Below are positions 28,210-37,217 of a stretch of 64,000 nucleotides of DNA, piece by piece. Origin of the DNA: Pseudomonadota bacterium. Lineage in GTDB: Bacteria; Pseudomonadota; Gammaproteobacteria; Xanthomonadales; Xanthomonadaceae. Made by a program: the position numbers and the translations under genes. The stretch spans positions 35,851 to 99,850 of the forward strand of contig JAUMYP010000006.1 of the NCBI GenBank assembly GCA_030528565.1, given 5' to 3'. Each line of letters starts with the position of its first letter. Positions within the stretch are counted from its first letter, which is position 1. The notes below the pieces were generated by a model. That model was not told the DNA's origin and ran no database searches. It was given only the letters and a program-made list of their open reading frames with translations.

Positions 28210-28226
28210 TTGAGAATTATACGCAA
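28210..28226 (-). promoter_or_regulatory. Fur-like operator overlapping the fbpA -10 element
   Basis: TTGAGAATTATACGCAA forms an 8-1-8 imperfect palindrome with two mismatches to TTGAGAAT-N-ATTCTCAA, the pattern of Fur boxes. On the minus strand TATAAT (28221-28216) lies inside it, about 32 bases before the fbpA ATG. A TTGGCA 15 bases further upstream may be the -35. Fe-Fur binding here would block RNA polymerase. Confidence 0.6.
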
Positions 28227-28252
28227 TTGCATATCTTGCCAACGGCAAGATT

Positions 28253-29287
28253 TCACGCCCCATCATTGCGCCATAGCAGCATGGCATCGCCATAGCTGAA
28301 GAAACGGTATTGCGCGGCGATGGCATGTTGGTAGGCCGACATGATGCGCTCCTTGCCGGCAAAGGCCGATACCAGCATCAGCAAAGTGCTTTCGGGCAGA
28401 TGGAAATTGGTCAGCATCGCATCCACGCTCTGCACCTTTTTGCCGGGGAAGATGAAAATGCGGGTTTCTCCGGCAAAGGGCTGCAACTCGCCTTCGCGCA
28501 TCGCACTCTCCAGCGTCCGCACCACGGTGGTGCCCACGGCAATCACCCGGCCGCCACGTTCGCGGGTGTTGCGCACCTGCTGTACCAGCTCCGCGCCCAC
28601 ATTCAGCCATTCGCTGTGCATGCTGTGCTGGCGGATGTCCTCCACCCGCACCGGCTGGAACGTCCCCGCGCCCACATGCAGGGTGACATGACCAAACTCC
28701 ACCCCCCTGGCCGTCAAGGCTGCCAGCAGCGCATCGTCAAAATGCAGCCCGGCCGTGGGCGCTGCCACCGCACCCACATGGCGGGCAAATACCGTCTGGT
28801 AACGCTCGGCGTCTTCTGCGCCCACTTCACGACTGATATACGGCGGCAGTGGCAGACGGCCAGCAGCCATCAACCATTCCGGCAGCGGCGCATCCAGATG
28901 AAACCGCAAATGGTAGAAGCCCTCATCGCGCGCCAGCACTTCCGCCTCACCCCCGGCATCAAGCTGGATACGGCTGCCGGGCTTGGGCGCCTTGCTCGCG
29001 CCTATCTGCGCACGCGCCTGATTCTCTGGCAACAGGCGCTCAATCAAAATCTCCACCCGCCCGCCAGTGGCCTTCTGGCCAAACAGGCGCGCCGGAATCA
29101 CCCGGGTATCGTTGAAAACCAGCAAATCGCCCGCGCGTAACAACTGCGGCAAATCGGCCATGCCCAGGTCTTGAAAATCGCCCCGCCCCGGCGGCACCAG
29201 CAATAGACGGCTGGCCGAACGCTGCGGCAACGGCGCCTGCGCAATCAGATGTTCGGGCAGTTCAAAGTGAAAATCGGACTTCTTCAT
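28253..29287 (-). CDS. queA: S-adenosylmethionine:tRNA ribosyltransferase-isomerase
   Basis: A 344-residue QueA with all family blocks: [98 protein letters not shown] and [19 protein letters not shown]. It transfers the ribosyl part of SAM to preQ1 in tRNA. The tgt, yajC and secDF genes that often follow queA are absent; fbpA follows instead. The start shares a short 80-bp divergent region with the aminotransferase gene. Confidence 0.97.
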   Translation of the reverse strand: MKKSDFHFELPEHLIAQAPLPQRSASRLLLVPPGRGDFQDLGMADLPQLLRAGDLLVFNDTRVIPARLFGQKATGGRVEILIERLLPENQARAQIGASKAPKPGSRIQLDAGGEAEVLARDEGFYHLRFHLDAPLPEWLMAAGRLPLPPYISREVGAEDAERYQTVFARHVGAVAAPTAGLHFDDALLAALTARGVEFGHVTLHVGAGTFQPVRVEDIRQHSMHSEWLNVGAELVQQVRNTRERGGRVIAVGTTVVRTLESAMREGELQPFAGETRIFIFPGKKVQSVDAMLTNFHLPESTLLMLVSAFAGKERIMSAYQHAIAAQYRFFSYGDAMLLWRNDGA

Positions 29288-29367
29288 TCATAACACGATA
29301 CCCGAAGCAGGCAACGGTAAACATCTGCCCATACAATAAGCGGCTTTCCCAACCCACCGGAGTTTGC

Positions 29368-30849
29368 ATGAGCCTGCTCGATACCCTTGCGCCGTTGCGC
29401 GCCCACGGCAATGCCCGCACCACCGGCCTTGACGATGCCACTATCGAACGCTTTGCCAAGAGCCACCCGCAACTGGCCGAAGCCATCGAAGCCGCTGCCG
29501 CCGAATACGCTGCCATCAAGGCCGAGTTTCCGGAGCTGCTGGCGCTGGATGAAAACGCCCAGATTGAAAAAATCCAGGCCGGTTTCGTCAATTTCTACTC
29601 TGCCGATACCGTCAACCCGTATGTCGCCATCGCCGCGCGCGGGCCGTGGATTGTCACCCTGAAGGGTGCAGTGCTGCATGACTCCGGCGGTTACGGCATG
29701 CTGGGTCTTGGGCACACCCCGAAGGCGGTGCTGGAGGCCATGGCCAAGCCGCAGGTGATGGCCAACATCATGACGCCCTCGATTGCGCAGATGAAGTTCG
29801 ACCGCGCCATGCGCCGCGAAATCGGCCAGACCACCGGCAAGGACTGCCCGTTTGTCGCCTTCATGTGCCTGAACTCCGGCTCCGAATCAGTCTCGCTGGC
29901 CTCGCGCATCGTCGATGCCAATGCCAAGACCCAGACCGACCCCGGCGCCCGCCATGCGGGCAAGACCATCAAGCGTCTGGTGGTGAAAGGCGCCTTCCAC
30001 GGCCGCACCGACCGTCCGGCGCTGTATTCGGACTCCACCCGCAAGACCTATGTGCAGCACCTGGCCAGCTACCGTAATGAAACTTCCGTCATCAGCGTAC
30101 CGCCCTATGACGTGGAGGCGCTGAAGCAAGTCTTTGCCGATGCCGATGCCAACGGCTGGTTCATCGAGGCGATGTTCATGGAGCCGGTGATGGGCGAAGG
30201 CGACCCCGGCCGCAGCGTACCGCGCGACTTCTACGATGTGGCGCGCGAGCTGACCGCCGCCCACGGCGCCCTGCTGCTGGTGGACTCCATCCAGGCCGGT
30301 CTGCGCGCCTCGGGATACCTGTCCATCGTCGATTACCCCGGCTTTGAGGGCATCACCCCGCCGGATATGGAAACCTATTCCAAGGCACTCAATGCCGGCC
30401 AATACCCGCTGTCGGTGCTGGCCGTAGGCGGGCGCGCTGCCGAAACCTACAAGCGCGGCCTGTACGGCAACACCATGACCGCCAACCCGCGCGCCCTGGA
30501 CGTGGCCTGCGCCGTGCTGGGCAGCCTCACCCCGGAGCTGCGCGCCAATATCCGCGCTCGCGGCGCCGAAGCGGTGCAGAAACTCGAAGCCCTGAAGGCA
30601 GAACTCGGCGGCCTGATCACCAAGGTGCAGGGCACCGGCCTTCTGTTCTCCTGTGAACTTTCCAAGGAATACAAAGGCTATGGCGCAGGCAGCACCGAAG
30701 AATGGATGCGCGAGCAGGGCATCGGCGTGATTCACGGCGGCGAAAACTCGCTGCGCTTCACCCCGCACTTTGCCTATGACCAGGCCGAACTGGACCTGCT
30801 GATTGAAATGATTCGCCGCGCCCTCAAGGAAGGCCCGCGCAGCCACTAA
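29368..30849 (+). CDS. Class III pyridoxal-phosphate aminotransferase
   Basis: A 493-residue PLP enzyme of the ornithine/lysine-6-aminotransferase fold: HDSGGYGMLGLGHTP, MCLNSGSESVSLASRI (phosphate loop), GAFHGRTDRPAL, MEPVMGEGDPG, LLLVDSIQAGLRASG (Asp binding the PLP ring N), and the Schiff-base Lys in METYSKALNAG. The usual DEVQTG motif is replaced by DSIQAG, so the Glu that often gates the substrate is Ser. The N-terminal about 60 residues are an extra helical extension. Substrate not assignable. CGGAG precedes the ATG by six bases. A strong terminator follows. Confidence 0.88.
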   Translation: MSLLDTLAPLRAHGNARTTGLDDATIERFAKSHPQLAEAIEAAAAEYAAIKAEFPELLALDENAQIEKIQAGFVNFYSADTVNPYVAIAARGPWIVTLKGAVLHDSGGYGMLGLGHTPKAVLEAMAKPQVMANIMTPSIAQMKFDRAMRREIGQTTGKDCPFVAFMCLNSGSESVSLASRIVDANAKTQTDPGARHAGKTIKRLVVKGAFHGRTDRPALYSDSTRKTYVQHLASYRNETSVISVPPYDVEALKQVFADADANGWFIEAMFMEPVMGEGDPGRSVPRDFYDVARELTAAHGALLLVDSIQAGLRASGYLSIVDYPGFEGITPPDMETYSKALNAGQYPLSVLAVGGRAAETYKRGLYGNTMTANPRALDVACAVLGSLTPELRANIRARGAEAVQKLEALKAELGGLITKVQGTGLLFSCELSKEYKGYGAGSTEEWMREQGIGVIHGGENSLRFTPHFAYDQAELDLLIEMIRRALKEGPRSH

Positions 30850-30867
30850 TCGCCTGTATTGCTGCAA

Positions 30868-30900
30868 ACAAAACGCCGGGGAAACCCGGCGTTTTGTTTA
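30868..30900 (+). terminator. Rho-independent terminator after the aminotransferase gene
   Basis: A 13-bp stem, with ACAAAACGCCGGG (30868-30880) on one side, loop GAAA, and its complement at 30885-30897 ending in a GTTTTGTTTA U-rich tail. It starts 19 bp after the stop and is nearly symmetrical, so it might also act on the other strand. Confidence 0.85.
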
Positions 30901-30935
30901 TTGATTTGCAGCCTGACCAACAAGGAAAAGCGGCC

Positions 30936-30971
30936 TTTAAAAAGCCCTCCTCCAAACAGGAGCAGGGCTTT
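30936..30971 (-). terminator. Rho-independent terminator after infC
   Basis: On the minus strand AAAGCCCTGCTCC, a 5-base loop, then GGAGGAGGGCTTT followed by TTTAAAGG. The stem is 8 bp, one C/C mismatch, then 4 bp. It begins six bases after the infC stop and ends the transcript there. Confidence 0.8.
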
Positions 30972-30976
30972 GCTTT

Positions 30977-31501
30977 TCACTTCTTTTTGGGTGCAATCAT
31001 CATCACCATCTGCCGGCCTTCAAGGCGCGGACGCGATTCGATGACCACATCTTCGCCCAGGTCGGCTTCGATGCGTGCGGCCATTTCCCGCCCCAGCTCC
31101 TGGTGGCTCATTTCACGGCCACGGAAGCGGATATTAACCTTGACCTTGTCGCCTTCCTCAAGGAAGCGGCGCATATTACGCAGCTTGATCTGGTAATCGC
31201 CCTCGTCGGTGACCGGGCGGAACTTCAGTTCCTTGATTTCCACCTGCTTCTGCTTTTTCTTGGCCTCGGCAGCTTTCTTTTGCTGCTCAAACTTGAACTT
31301 GCCAAAGTCCATGATTTTGCAGACCGGCGGCTCGGCATTAGGCTGGATTTCCACCAGATCCAAGTCTTCTTCCTCGGCGCGCGCCAAGGCTTCGTCACGG
31401 GAAAGAACGCCGATCATTTCCCCGTCGCTGCCAATCACCCGCACGCGGGGCACACGGATTTCGTGGTTGCGGCGGTTCTGTTTCGAGTCGAACGTACTGA
31501 T
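30977..31501 (-). CDS. infC: Translation initiation factor IF-3
   Basis: A 174-residue IF-3. The N-domain has [42 protein letters not shown]; the linker is the KKKQKQVE stretch; the C-domain has [22 protein letters not shown] and [16 protein letters not shown]. Coding homology begins at ISTFDSKQ, whose first codon is ATC at 31501-31499. TTTTTGGAG lies eight bases upstream of it, and no ATG, GTG or TTG gives the full N-domain (the first GTG would drop the first 16 residues). Rare ATT/ATC starts are a known infC feature used for autoregulation. No rpmI or rplT follows. Confidence 0.95.
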   Translation of the reverse strand: MSTFDSKQNRRNHEIRVPRVRVIGSDGEMIGVLSRDEALARAEEEDLDLVEIQPNAEPPVCKIMDFGKFKFEQQKKAAEAKKKQKQVEIKELKFRPVTDEGDYQIKLRNMRRFLEEGDKVKVNIRFRGREMSHQELGREMAARIEADLGEDVVIESRPRLEGRQMVMMIAPKKK

Positions 31502-31526
31502 GTTGCAATCTCCAAAAAGGGATGGG

Positions 31527-31554
31527 GCGGCGCGCGTTTCTCATGGCGCGCCGC
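31527..31554 (-). promoter_or_regulatory. Strong hairpin in the thrS-infC spacer
   Basis: GCGGCGCGC (31527-31535) and GCGCGCCGC (31546-31554) form a perfect 9-bp GC stem with a 10-base loop, four bases after the thrS stop. On the minus strand a T5 run lies eight bases downstream, directly before the infC Shine-Dalgarno. It may be an RNA-stabilising or weak attenuating element. Confidence 0.45.
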
Positions 31555-31558
31555 AGTT

Positions 31559-33481
31559 TCACACAGCGTGTTGCACCGCCGGAACGTGCTCGATACGCAG
31601 ACGTGCGATGAAATCCTGAAGGCTCATGCTGCCCAAGTCTTCCCCCCCACGGGTACGCACCGCGACCTGGCCGTTTTCCTTTTCGCGGTCACCCACGACC
31701 AGAAGATACGGCACGCGCTGCAAAGTGTGCTCGCGAATCTTATAGCCGATCTTTTCGTTGCGCAAATCAGAAGCCACGCGGAAGCCTTGGTCTGCAAGGG
31801 TTTTGCGCACTTCCTCAACATAATCGGCCTGCGCATCGGTGATGTTCAGCACCATCGCCTGCACTGGCGCCAGCCAGGTCGGAAACACCCCGGCGTGATG
31901 CTCGATAAGAATACCGATAAATCGCTCCATCGAGCCGACAATGGCGCGGTGCAGCATCACCGGATGGCGGCGCTGACTGTGCTCATCGACATATTCGGCG
32001 CCCAGCCGTCCCGGCATCATGAAGTCCACCTGCATGGTGCCCAGCTGCCAGGTGCGGCCAATGGCATCCTTCAGGTGGTACTCGATTTTTGGTCCATAGA
32101 ACGCACCTTCACCGGGCAGCTCTTCCCACTCCACACCGGCGCCGCGCAATGCCGCGCGCAGGGCTTCTTCGGCCTTGTCCCAGGTGGCATCATCACCCAG
32201 CCGTGACTCCGGACGCAGCGCGATTTTGATCTGGATGTCATCAAAGCCGAAGTCTCGGTACACCTTCAGCGCCTGACGGTGGAAGGCCGCCACTTCCGAC
32301 TCCACCTGCGCTTCGGTGCAGAAAATATGGCCATCGTCCTGGGTAAAGCCGCGCACCCGCAGGATGCCATGCAGTGCGCCGGAGGGTTCGTTGCGGTGAC
32401 AGGCGCCAAATTCGCCATAGCGAATCGGCAGGTCACGGTAGCTGTGCAGGCCCTGGTTAAACACCTGCACATGGCCGGGACAGTTCATCGGCTTGACCGC
32501 ATAGGTGCGCTTTTCCGACTCGGTAAAGAACATATTGTCCTGATAGTTGTCCCAATGGCCGGACTTCTTCCACAAGGTCACATCCAGAATCTGCGGGCAA
32601 CGCACCTCGCCATAGCCGGTGGCGCGATACACGCCACGCATGTACTGCTCCACCACCTGCCAGATGCTCCAGCCCTTGGGATGCCAGAACACCAGCCCCG
32701 GGCCTTCTTCCTGCAGGTGAAACAGCTCCTGCGCCTTGGCAATCTTGCGATGGTCGCGCTTTTCGGCTTCCTCGATACGCTGGATATAGGCCTTCAGCTG
32801 CTTGGCATCAGCCCAGGCAGTGCCATAGATGCGCTGCAACTGCTCGTTCTGCGAATCACCCCGCCAGTACGCGCCGGATACCCGGGTCAGCTTGAACGCC
32901 TTCAGGAAACGGGTATTGGGCACATGCGGGCCACGGCACATGTCCACGTATTCCTGGTGGTAGTACAGCCCCATATGAGTGACTTCCGGCCCCATGTCGT
33001 CAATCAGGCGCAACTTGTAGTCCTCGCCACGCGCCTTGAACACTTCAATCACCTCCGCGCGCGGGGTCATCTTTTTGATAACGTCATAGTCTTGGGCAAT
33101 CAGCTCGGCCATGCGCGCCTCAATGGCTGCCATGTCCTCCGGCGTGAACGGACGCTCGCTATAGATGTCGTAGTAGAAACCGTCCTCAATCACCGGGCCA
33201 ATCACCATCTTCACTTCGGGATAGAGCTGCTTGACGGCATGTCCGACCAGGTGCGCGCAGGAGTGGCGGATGATTTCCACGCCTTCCGGGTCTTTGGCGG
33301 TGATGATGCGCAAGCGGGCATCGCGCTCTATCACATCGCTGGCATCGACCAGGCGGCCATCGACCTCACCGGCAATGGTGGCCTTGGCAAGCCCGGCGCC
33401 GATATTGGCAGCCACCTCCATCACCGACACAGGTTGGGCAAACTCGCGCTGCGAGCCATCAGGAAGCGTAATTTTTATCAT
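31559..33481 (-). CDS. thrS: Threonyl-tRNA synthetase
   Basis: A 640-residue class II synthetase. It has an N-terminal TGS domain ([14 protein letters not shown]), an editing domain with [14 protein letters not shown] (HxxxH metal/editing site), and the catalytic core: [71 protein letters not shown]. The C-terminal anticodon-binding domain includes [10 protein letters not shown]. Forms the usual thrS-infC pair with a 57-bp spacer holding a hairpin. Confidence 0.98.
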   Translation of the reverse strand: MIKITLPDGSQREFAQPVSVMEVAANIGAGLAKATIAGEVDGRLVDASDVIERDARLRIITAKDPEGVEIIRHSCAHLVGHAVKQLYPEVKMVIGPVIEDGFYYDIYSERPFTPEDMAAIEARMAELIAQDYDVIKKMTPRAEVIEVFKARGEDYKLRLIDDMGPEVTHMGLYYHQEYVDMCRGPHVPNTRFLKAFKLTRVSGAYWRGDSQNEQLQRIYGTAWADAKQLKAYIQRIEEAEKRDHRKIAKAQELFHLQEEGPGLVFWHPKGWSIWQVVEQYMRGVYRATGYGEVRCPQILDVTLWKKSGHWDNYQDNMFFTESEKRTYAVKPMNCPGHVQVFNQGLHSYRDLPIRYGEFGACHRNEPSGALHGILRVRGFTQDDGHIFCTEAQVESEVAAFHRQALKVYRDFGFDDIQIKIALRPESRLGDDATWDKAEEALRAALRGAGVEWEELPGEGAFYGPKIEYHLKDAIGRTWQLGTMQVDFMMPGRLGAEYVDEHSQRRHPVMLHRAIVGSMERFIGILIEHHAGVFPTWLAPVQAMVLNITDAQADYVEEVRKTLADQGFRVASDLRNEKIGYKIREHTLQRVPYLLVVGDREKENGQVAVRTRGGEDLGSMSLQDFIARLRIEHVPAVQHAV

Positions 33482-33538
33482 GGTGTTCTCCCCTCCCCGT
33501 TGGCGGGAGGCTTGGCGGCAGCGCCGCTATGGGTCATT

Positions 33539-33592
33539 GGAAAAGCCCGCCTGCAAACGGGCAAGGCGCATCAGCAGCGTGCTGGCTGCTGA
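33539..33592 (-). promoter_or_regulatory. Attenuator-like hairpins in the thrS leader
   Basis: On the minus strand, CAGCAGC/GCTGCTG (about 33590-33571) folds into one hairpin. It is followed by GCCCG-8 bases-CGGGC (33562-33545) and TTTTCC, which looks like a weak intrinsic terminator 60 bp upstream of the thrS ATG. A 7-codon frame reading MSTSICA (33621-33598) precedes it but lacks a Shine-Dalgarno and has a single Thr codon. The rest of 33482-33705 shows nothing else. Confidence 0.35.
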
Positions 33593-33705
33593 TTCATTCA
33601 GGCGCAGATGCTAGTGCTCATGTCACACACTCGACCGGCGTTGCCGCGGGCCACCTTGCAGGCTTTTGTAAAAGGATTGTGAATTCTAGGCTGCCAGAGA
33701 GTGTG

Positions 33706-34692
33706 CTACAAGCACGGCACCGAAAGCCTGCCGCATTGTGGCCAAAATGCCCGAATGGCGGCAATCCCCTGCGCCCCGTACCTGCGTGCCTGTGCCAAAT
33801 CGCGCTGATTCAAACCGCCAATGGCATACATCGGCAAGCTCGTGACTTCCCGCAACCGGGAAAACCCCGGCCAACCAATCCCCGGCACCCCAGGATGCGT
33901 GGGGCTAGGTTTAAGCTGTCCAACAATGGCGTAGTCACAACCAATCGCCTCGGCATGACGCAAGGCATGTTCGTCATGACAGGAGGCACTAAGCTCAAGC
34001 GCATCGGGAAAGTCTCGCGCCATGCACGCGCGCAACATTCTTTCGGGCAAATGCAGGCCGATATGATGCTGCAAAGCCAGTTCCGGCTCACCATTGACAC
34101 TCATCAAAACGGCACTACCGCTTGCCAAGGCCACAGCCTCGGCTACCAGTGCCCGCCAACGGTCGGGATTGCAATCAGGCGCACGCAGCTGGATACGCCC
34201 GACACCTGCTGCCAATGCGGCCTTCACTCCGGCCAGCCACTCTGAATCACACATCGAATCCGGTGAAGGGGTCACCAAACAGCAGTCGGCCTGCAACAAC
34301 GCCGCCACAACCGGACGATCGGCAGGCGGCATCGGGTATTGCCGCAAATGTTCAGGCAAAACCCATTCAAATGCCTGCCCTTCCAGTCCGCGTATCTGTC
34401 CTTGCCACTGTTTGATGCAATGCACTTCCAGCATGATGCGCTTGTGCGGCATGGCTTGCGGCACGGCAATCAAAAATTCCCCGGAACCAACCTCAATCCC
34501 CAATTCCTCGCGCAATTCGCGCTGCAATGCGGATGCTGCACTTTCACCCGGCTCCAGCTTGCCGCCAGGAAATTCCCATAACCCAGCCATATCACGTCCT
34601 GGCGGGCGTTGCGTCAGCAATACCCGTCCTTCACTGTCGCAAAGCACGCCAGCAACCACATGCAGCGCCGGTGGCAAGAAACTGTTGCTCAT
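33706..34692 (-). CDS. Nudix hydrolase fused to a thiamine-phosphate-synthase-like domain
   Basis: A 328-residue protein. The N-terminal half is a MutT-type Nudix domain: VVAGVLCDSEGRVLLTQRPPG, then the Nudix box beginning GGKLEPGESAASALQRELREE. The C-terminal half (about 135-320) is a TenI/ThiE-like TIM barrel: IQLRAPD, LMSVNGEPELALQHHIGLHLPE, SASCHDEHALRHAEAIGCDYAIVGQL, PMYAIGGL. MutT removes 8-oxo-dGTP. The barrel lacks several ThiE active-site features I would expect, so thiamine synthesis is doubtful. This fused form is common in Gammaproteobacteria. It follows ppnN by 16 bp on the same strand. Confidence 0.88.
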   Translation of the reverse strand: MSNSFLPPALHVVAGVLCDSEGRVLLTQRPPGRDMAGLWEFPGGKLEPGESAASALQRELREELGIEVGSGEFLIAVPQAMPHKRIMLEVHCIKQWQGQIRGLEGQAFEWVLPEHLRQYPMPPADRPVVAALLQADCCLVTPSPDSMCDSEWLAGVKAALAAGVGRIQLRAPDCNPDRWRALVAEAVALASGSAVLMSVNGEPELALQHHIGLHLPERMLRACMARDFPDALELSASCHDEHALRHAEAIGCDYAIVGQLKPSPTHPGVPGIGWPGFSRLREVTSLPMYAIGGLNQRDLAQARRYGAQGIAAIRAFWPQCGRLSVPCL

Positions 34693-34708
34693 GCCGCCTG
34701 CCTGCGCA

Positions 34709-36112
34709 TCAGGTCATTACCTGATACACCGGCTTGTACTCACCGGAGATTTTCATACGGCGTTGCTCAACAAAGGCGCGCAACAAGGCATCAAGCGAAG
34801 CCATCATGTCCGTAGCACCATTGATTTGAAACGGGCCATACTCGGCAATCCTGCGCATACCCGCTTCCTTGACATTGCCGGCGACAATCCCGGAGAACGC
34901 ACGGCGCAAGTCTGCGGCAAGCGCATGCGGTTTGCGTCCATGATGGAGATCCAGTCCGGCCATTGCTTCATGCGTGGGGTCGAAAGGATGCTGAAAATCC
35001 AGTGGAATATTGAGCCGCCAATTGAAGAAAAACGAGTCTTTCTCTGCCACACGTTGCTCGCGCACGCGGCGAATGCCATCGCTCATATGACGCGCCACTT
35101 CTGCAGGTTCGGCGATGATGATGCGGTAATACTTTGTTGCAGCTTCACCCAGCGTCAGACGGATGAACCTGTCGATTTGTTCGAAATAGCTGGCTGCAGA
35201 AACCGGCCCTGTAAACACCAGCGGCAAGTCGATATCACGGTTTTCCTCCTGCAACAAGATGCCCAGCAGGTAAAGGATTTCTTCAGCCGTGCCTACGCCG
35301 CCCGGAAACACGATGATGCCGTGCGCCATGCGCACAAAAGCCTCAAGGCGTTTTTCGATATCCGGCATGATGACCAGATGATTCACAATCGGGTTAGGCG
35401 ACTCTGCAGCGATGATGCCCGGCTCGGTAATACCGATATAACGTGAGCGGCGCTGGCGTTGCTTGGCATGGGCGATGGTCGCACCCTTCATTGGCCCTTT
35501 CATGGCACCGGGGCCACAGCCGGTGCAAATATCCATGCCACGCAAGCCAAGCTGGTAACCCACTTCCTTGGTGTAAAGATATTCTTCGCGGCTAATCGAA
35601 TGCCCACCCCAGCACACGACGAGATTGGGATCTCCCGGATGCAAGACGCGCGCATTGCGCAATACCCGGAAAACCGCATCGGTAATCCCCGCGCTGCTTT
35701 CCAGCTCACTGGCATATTTGGGACTAAGTTCGATAGCGGCATAGGCCAGGTCTCTTACCGTGGCAAACAGGAGTTCCCCCACACCGCGGATGATGCGTCC
35801 ATCGACAAAAGCCATGGCAGGTGCATTCTGCAATTCGATGCAAATACCACGATCTTGCTGGGTGACGTGAATATCAAAATCCGGGTACTGCTCGCTGGCG
35901 GCGGTCGGGTCATCGGAGTGGCTACCCGTAGTCAAAACAGCCAACGCACAGCGCCTTAGCAATTCATGCATCCCGCCAGTGGACGCATCTTTAAGCCGCG
36001 CGACTTCTTCACGCGAGAGTATATCCAGCCCCCCTTTGGGGTAGATATTGGCGCAAACAGTGGGCAAGGTGGAACGGGAGGGTTCTTTTTGTTGATTGAT
36101 TTTTGTATCCAT
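34709..36112 (-). CDS. ppnN: Nucleotide 5'-monophosphate nucleosidase, LOG family (YgdH)
   Basis: A 467-residue LOG-domain enzyme. The nucleotide-binding core contains VVCWGGHSISREEYLYTKEVGYQLGLRG, ICTGCGPGAMKGPMKGATIAHAKQ, VNHLVIMPDIEKRLEAFVRMAHG and the hallmark PGGVGTAEEI. Extra N- and C-terminal domains give PpnN length (E. coli 454 aa). It hydrolyses NMPs to base and ribose 5-phosphate and is a (p)ppGpp target in E. coli. ATG at 36112 lacks a clear Shine-Dalgarno. Confidence 0.93.
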   Translation of the reverse strand: MDTKINQQKEPSRSTLPTVCANIYPKGGLDILSREEVARLKDASTGGMHELLRRCALAVLTTGSHSDDPTAASEQYPDFDIHVTQQDRGICIELQNAPAMAFVDGRIIRGVGELLFATVRDLAYAAIELSPKYASELESSAGITDAVFRVLRNARVLHPGDPNLVVCWGGHSISREEYLYTKEVGYQLGLRGMDICTGCGPGAMKGPMKGATIAHAKQRQRRSRYIGITEPGIIAAESPNPIVNHLVIMPDIEKRLEAFVRMAHGIIVFPGGVGTAEEILYLLGILLQEENRDIDLPLVFTGPVSAASYFEQIDRFIRLTLGEAATKYYRIIIAEPAEVARHMSDGIRRVREQRVAEKDSFFFNWRLNIPLDFQHPFDPTHEAMAGLDLHHGRKPHALAADLRRAFSGIVAGNVKEAGMRRIAEYGPFQINGATDMMASLDALLRAFVEQRRMKISGEYKPVYQVMT

Positions 36113-36170
36113 GCGCTGACTTTAGCGCATGTCTGTGACAATCATGCAGACCCAATTGCTGAAAGCCTGT

Positions 36171-37217
36171 TCAGAGGTGCTCACTGCGCCACAGGGCATG
36201 CCAGTTCTGCAGCAGCCCCAGCACGGCAAGGTCAGCGCGGATGGGGGTGCGCAGCAGGTTGCGGCATTGGTTGGCTTCGTCAAACCAGTGCGCCAGTTTC
36301 TTCATGCGTTCGGCATCGCTGTGCCTGGCCGCTTGCAGGGCGATATCCGCCGCGAATGACAGCCGTTGTGCGGCGTTTTCATCGGCCACCCATTGCTGTG
36401 CCAGGGGGCTGATGGCGCTGGCGTCGCGGCGCAGGTTTTGCAGGGCTTCGGCCACTTCCGCGCGCAGCGCCAAAACGCCATTGCCGAGCCACTGGTCGGC
36501 AAGGCCGGGATGGCCGCGGGCGATGGCAAGGGCGTTTTCGGCATCACTCTGGCTGTGTCCCCGGGCGATGAGCCATTGCAGTGCTTCGGCCTGCGCGGGC
36601 AGGCGGAATTCCAGTTTCTGGGTGCGGCTGCGGATGGTGGCGGGCAGGCGCGCCGGATGGGCACTGATAAGCCAGATGAAGCGCCCCGGCTGGGGTTCTT
36701 CCAGGGTTTTCAGAAGTGCATTGGCGGCGGCATGGTTGATGGCATCAGCCGGGTCCAGCAGCGCCACCTGATGCGCGCCGTATTGCGCGGTCAGCGCCAG
36801 CTTTTCCGACATCTGCCGGATTTGCTCGATAACGATTTCGCCGCGCATCTTCGGCGGGCTGACTTTTTCATTCCAGCTCTGGCCGATGAACTGCACATCC
36901 GGGTGGGCGCTATAGCCAAACGGATGCACCAGTTCGCCATCCGGGCGGGTTTCCGGCATTTCGCTCAGCTCGCCCCTGTCATTGCTGCGCGTCCACTGCG
37001 TGCGGCTGTCGAACAGCTGGCAACTGCGGCATTGTCCGCAGGCTTCTTCGCCCGCGCGGCGCCCAAGGCAGAGCACGCGACGCGCCAGTTTTTCGGCGAC
37101 CTCCCGCTTGCCCAGCCGTGCCGGGCCTGCAAACAGCAGGGCGTGCGGCAATCGCTCTTGGTCGAAGGCATCCGCGGCCTGCTGGTAAATGCGTTGCTGC
37201 CAGGGGGCAAGATTCAT
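36171..37217 (-). CDS. holB: DNA polymerase III delta' subunit
   Basis: A 348-residue clamp-loader subunit: PWQQRIYQQAADAFDQERLPHALLFAGPARLGKREVAEKLA (modified P-loop), the four-Cys zinc module CLGRRAGEEACGQCRSC, YGAHQVALLDPADAINHAAANALLKTLEEPQPG and LISAHPARLPATIRSRTQ (SRC-like motif). ATG at 37217 overlaps the tmk stop by ATGA. The in-frame extension upstream to 37292 is only tmk sequence. Last gene of the train; no pilZ follows. Confidence 0.93.
   Translation of the reverse strand: MNLAPWQQRIYQQAADAFDQERLPHALLFAGPARLGKREVAEKLARRVLCLGRRAGEEACGQCRSCQLFDSRTQWTRSNDRGELSEMPETRPDGELVHPFGYSAHPDVQFIGQSWNEKVSPPKMRGEIVIEQIRQMSEKLALTAQYGAHQVALLDPADAINHAAANALLKTLEEPQPGRFIWLISAHPARLPATIRSRTQKLEFRLPAQAEALQWLIARGHSQSDAENALAIARGHPGLADQWLGNGVLALRAEVAEALQNLRRDASAISPLAQQWVADENAAQRLSFAADIALQAARHSDAERMKKLAHWFDEANQCRNLLRTPIRADLAVLGLLQNWHALWRSEHL

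Noticed and set aside
33598..33621. Leader peptide MSTSICA before thrS
   Set aside because: Only one Thr codon and no Shine-Dalgarno; kept only as a weak part of the leader description.
34094..35446. A 450-codon plus-strand frame
   Set aside because: Opposite the Nudix-TenI and ppnN genes and without any family motif.
36165..36180. Another copy of the dispersed 14-mer (GCCTGTTCAGAGG)
   Set aside because: Matches only the core GCCTGTTCA and lies at the holB stop codon; too short to call a repeat copy.
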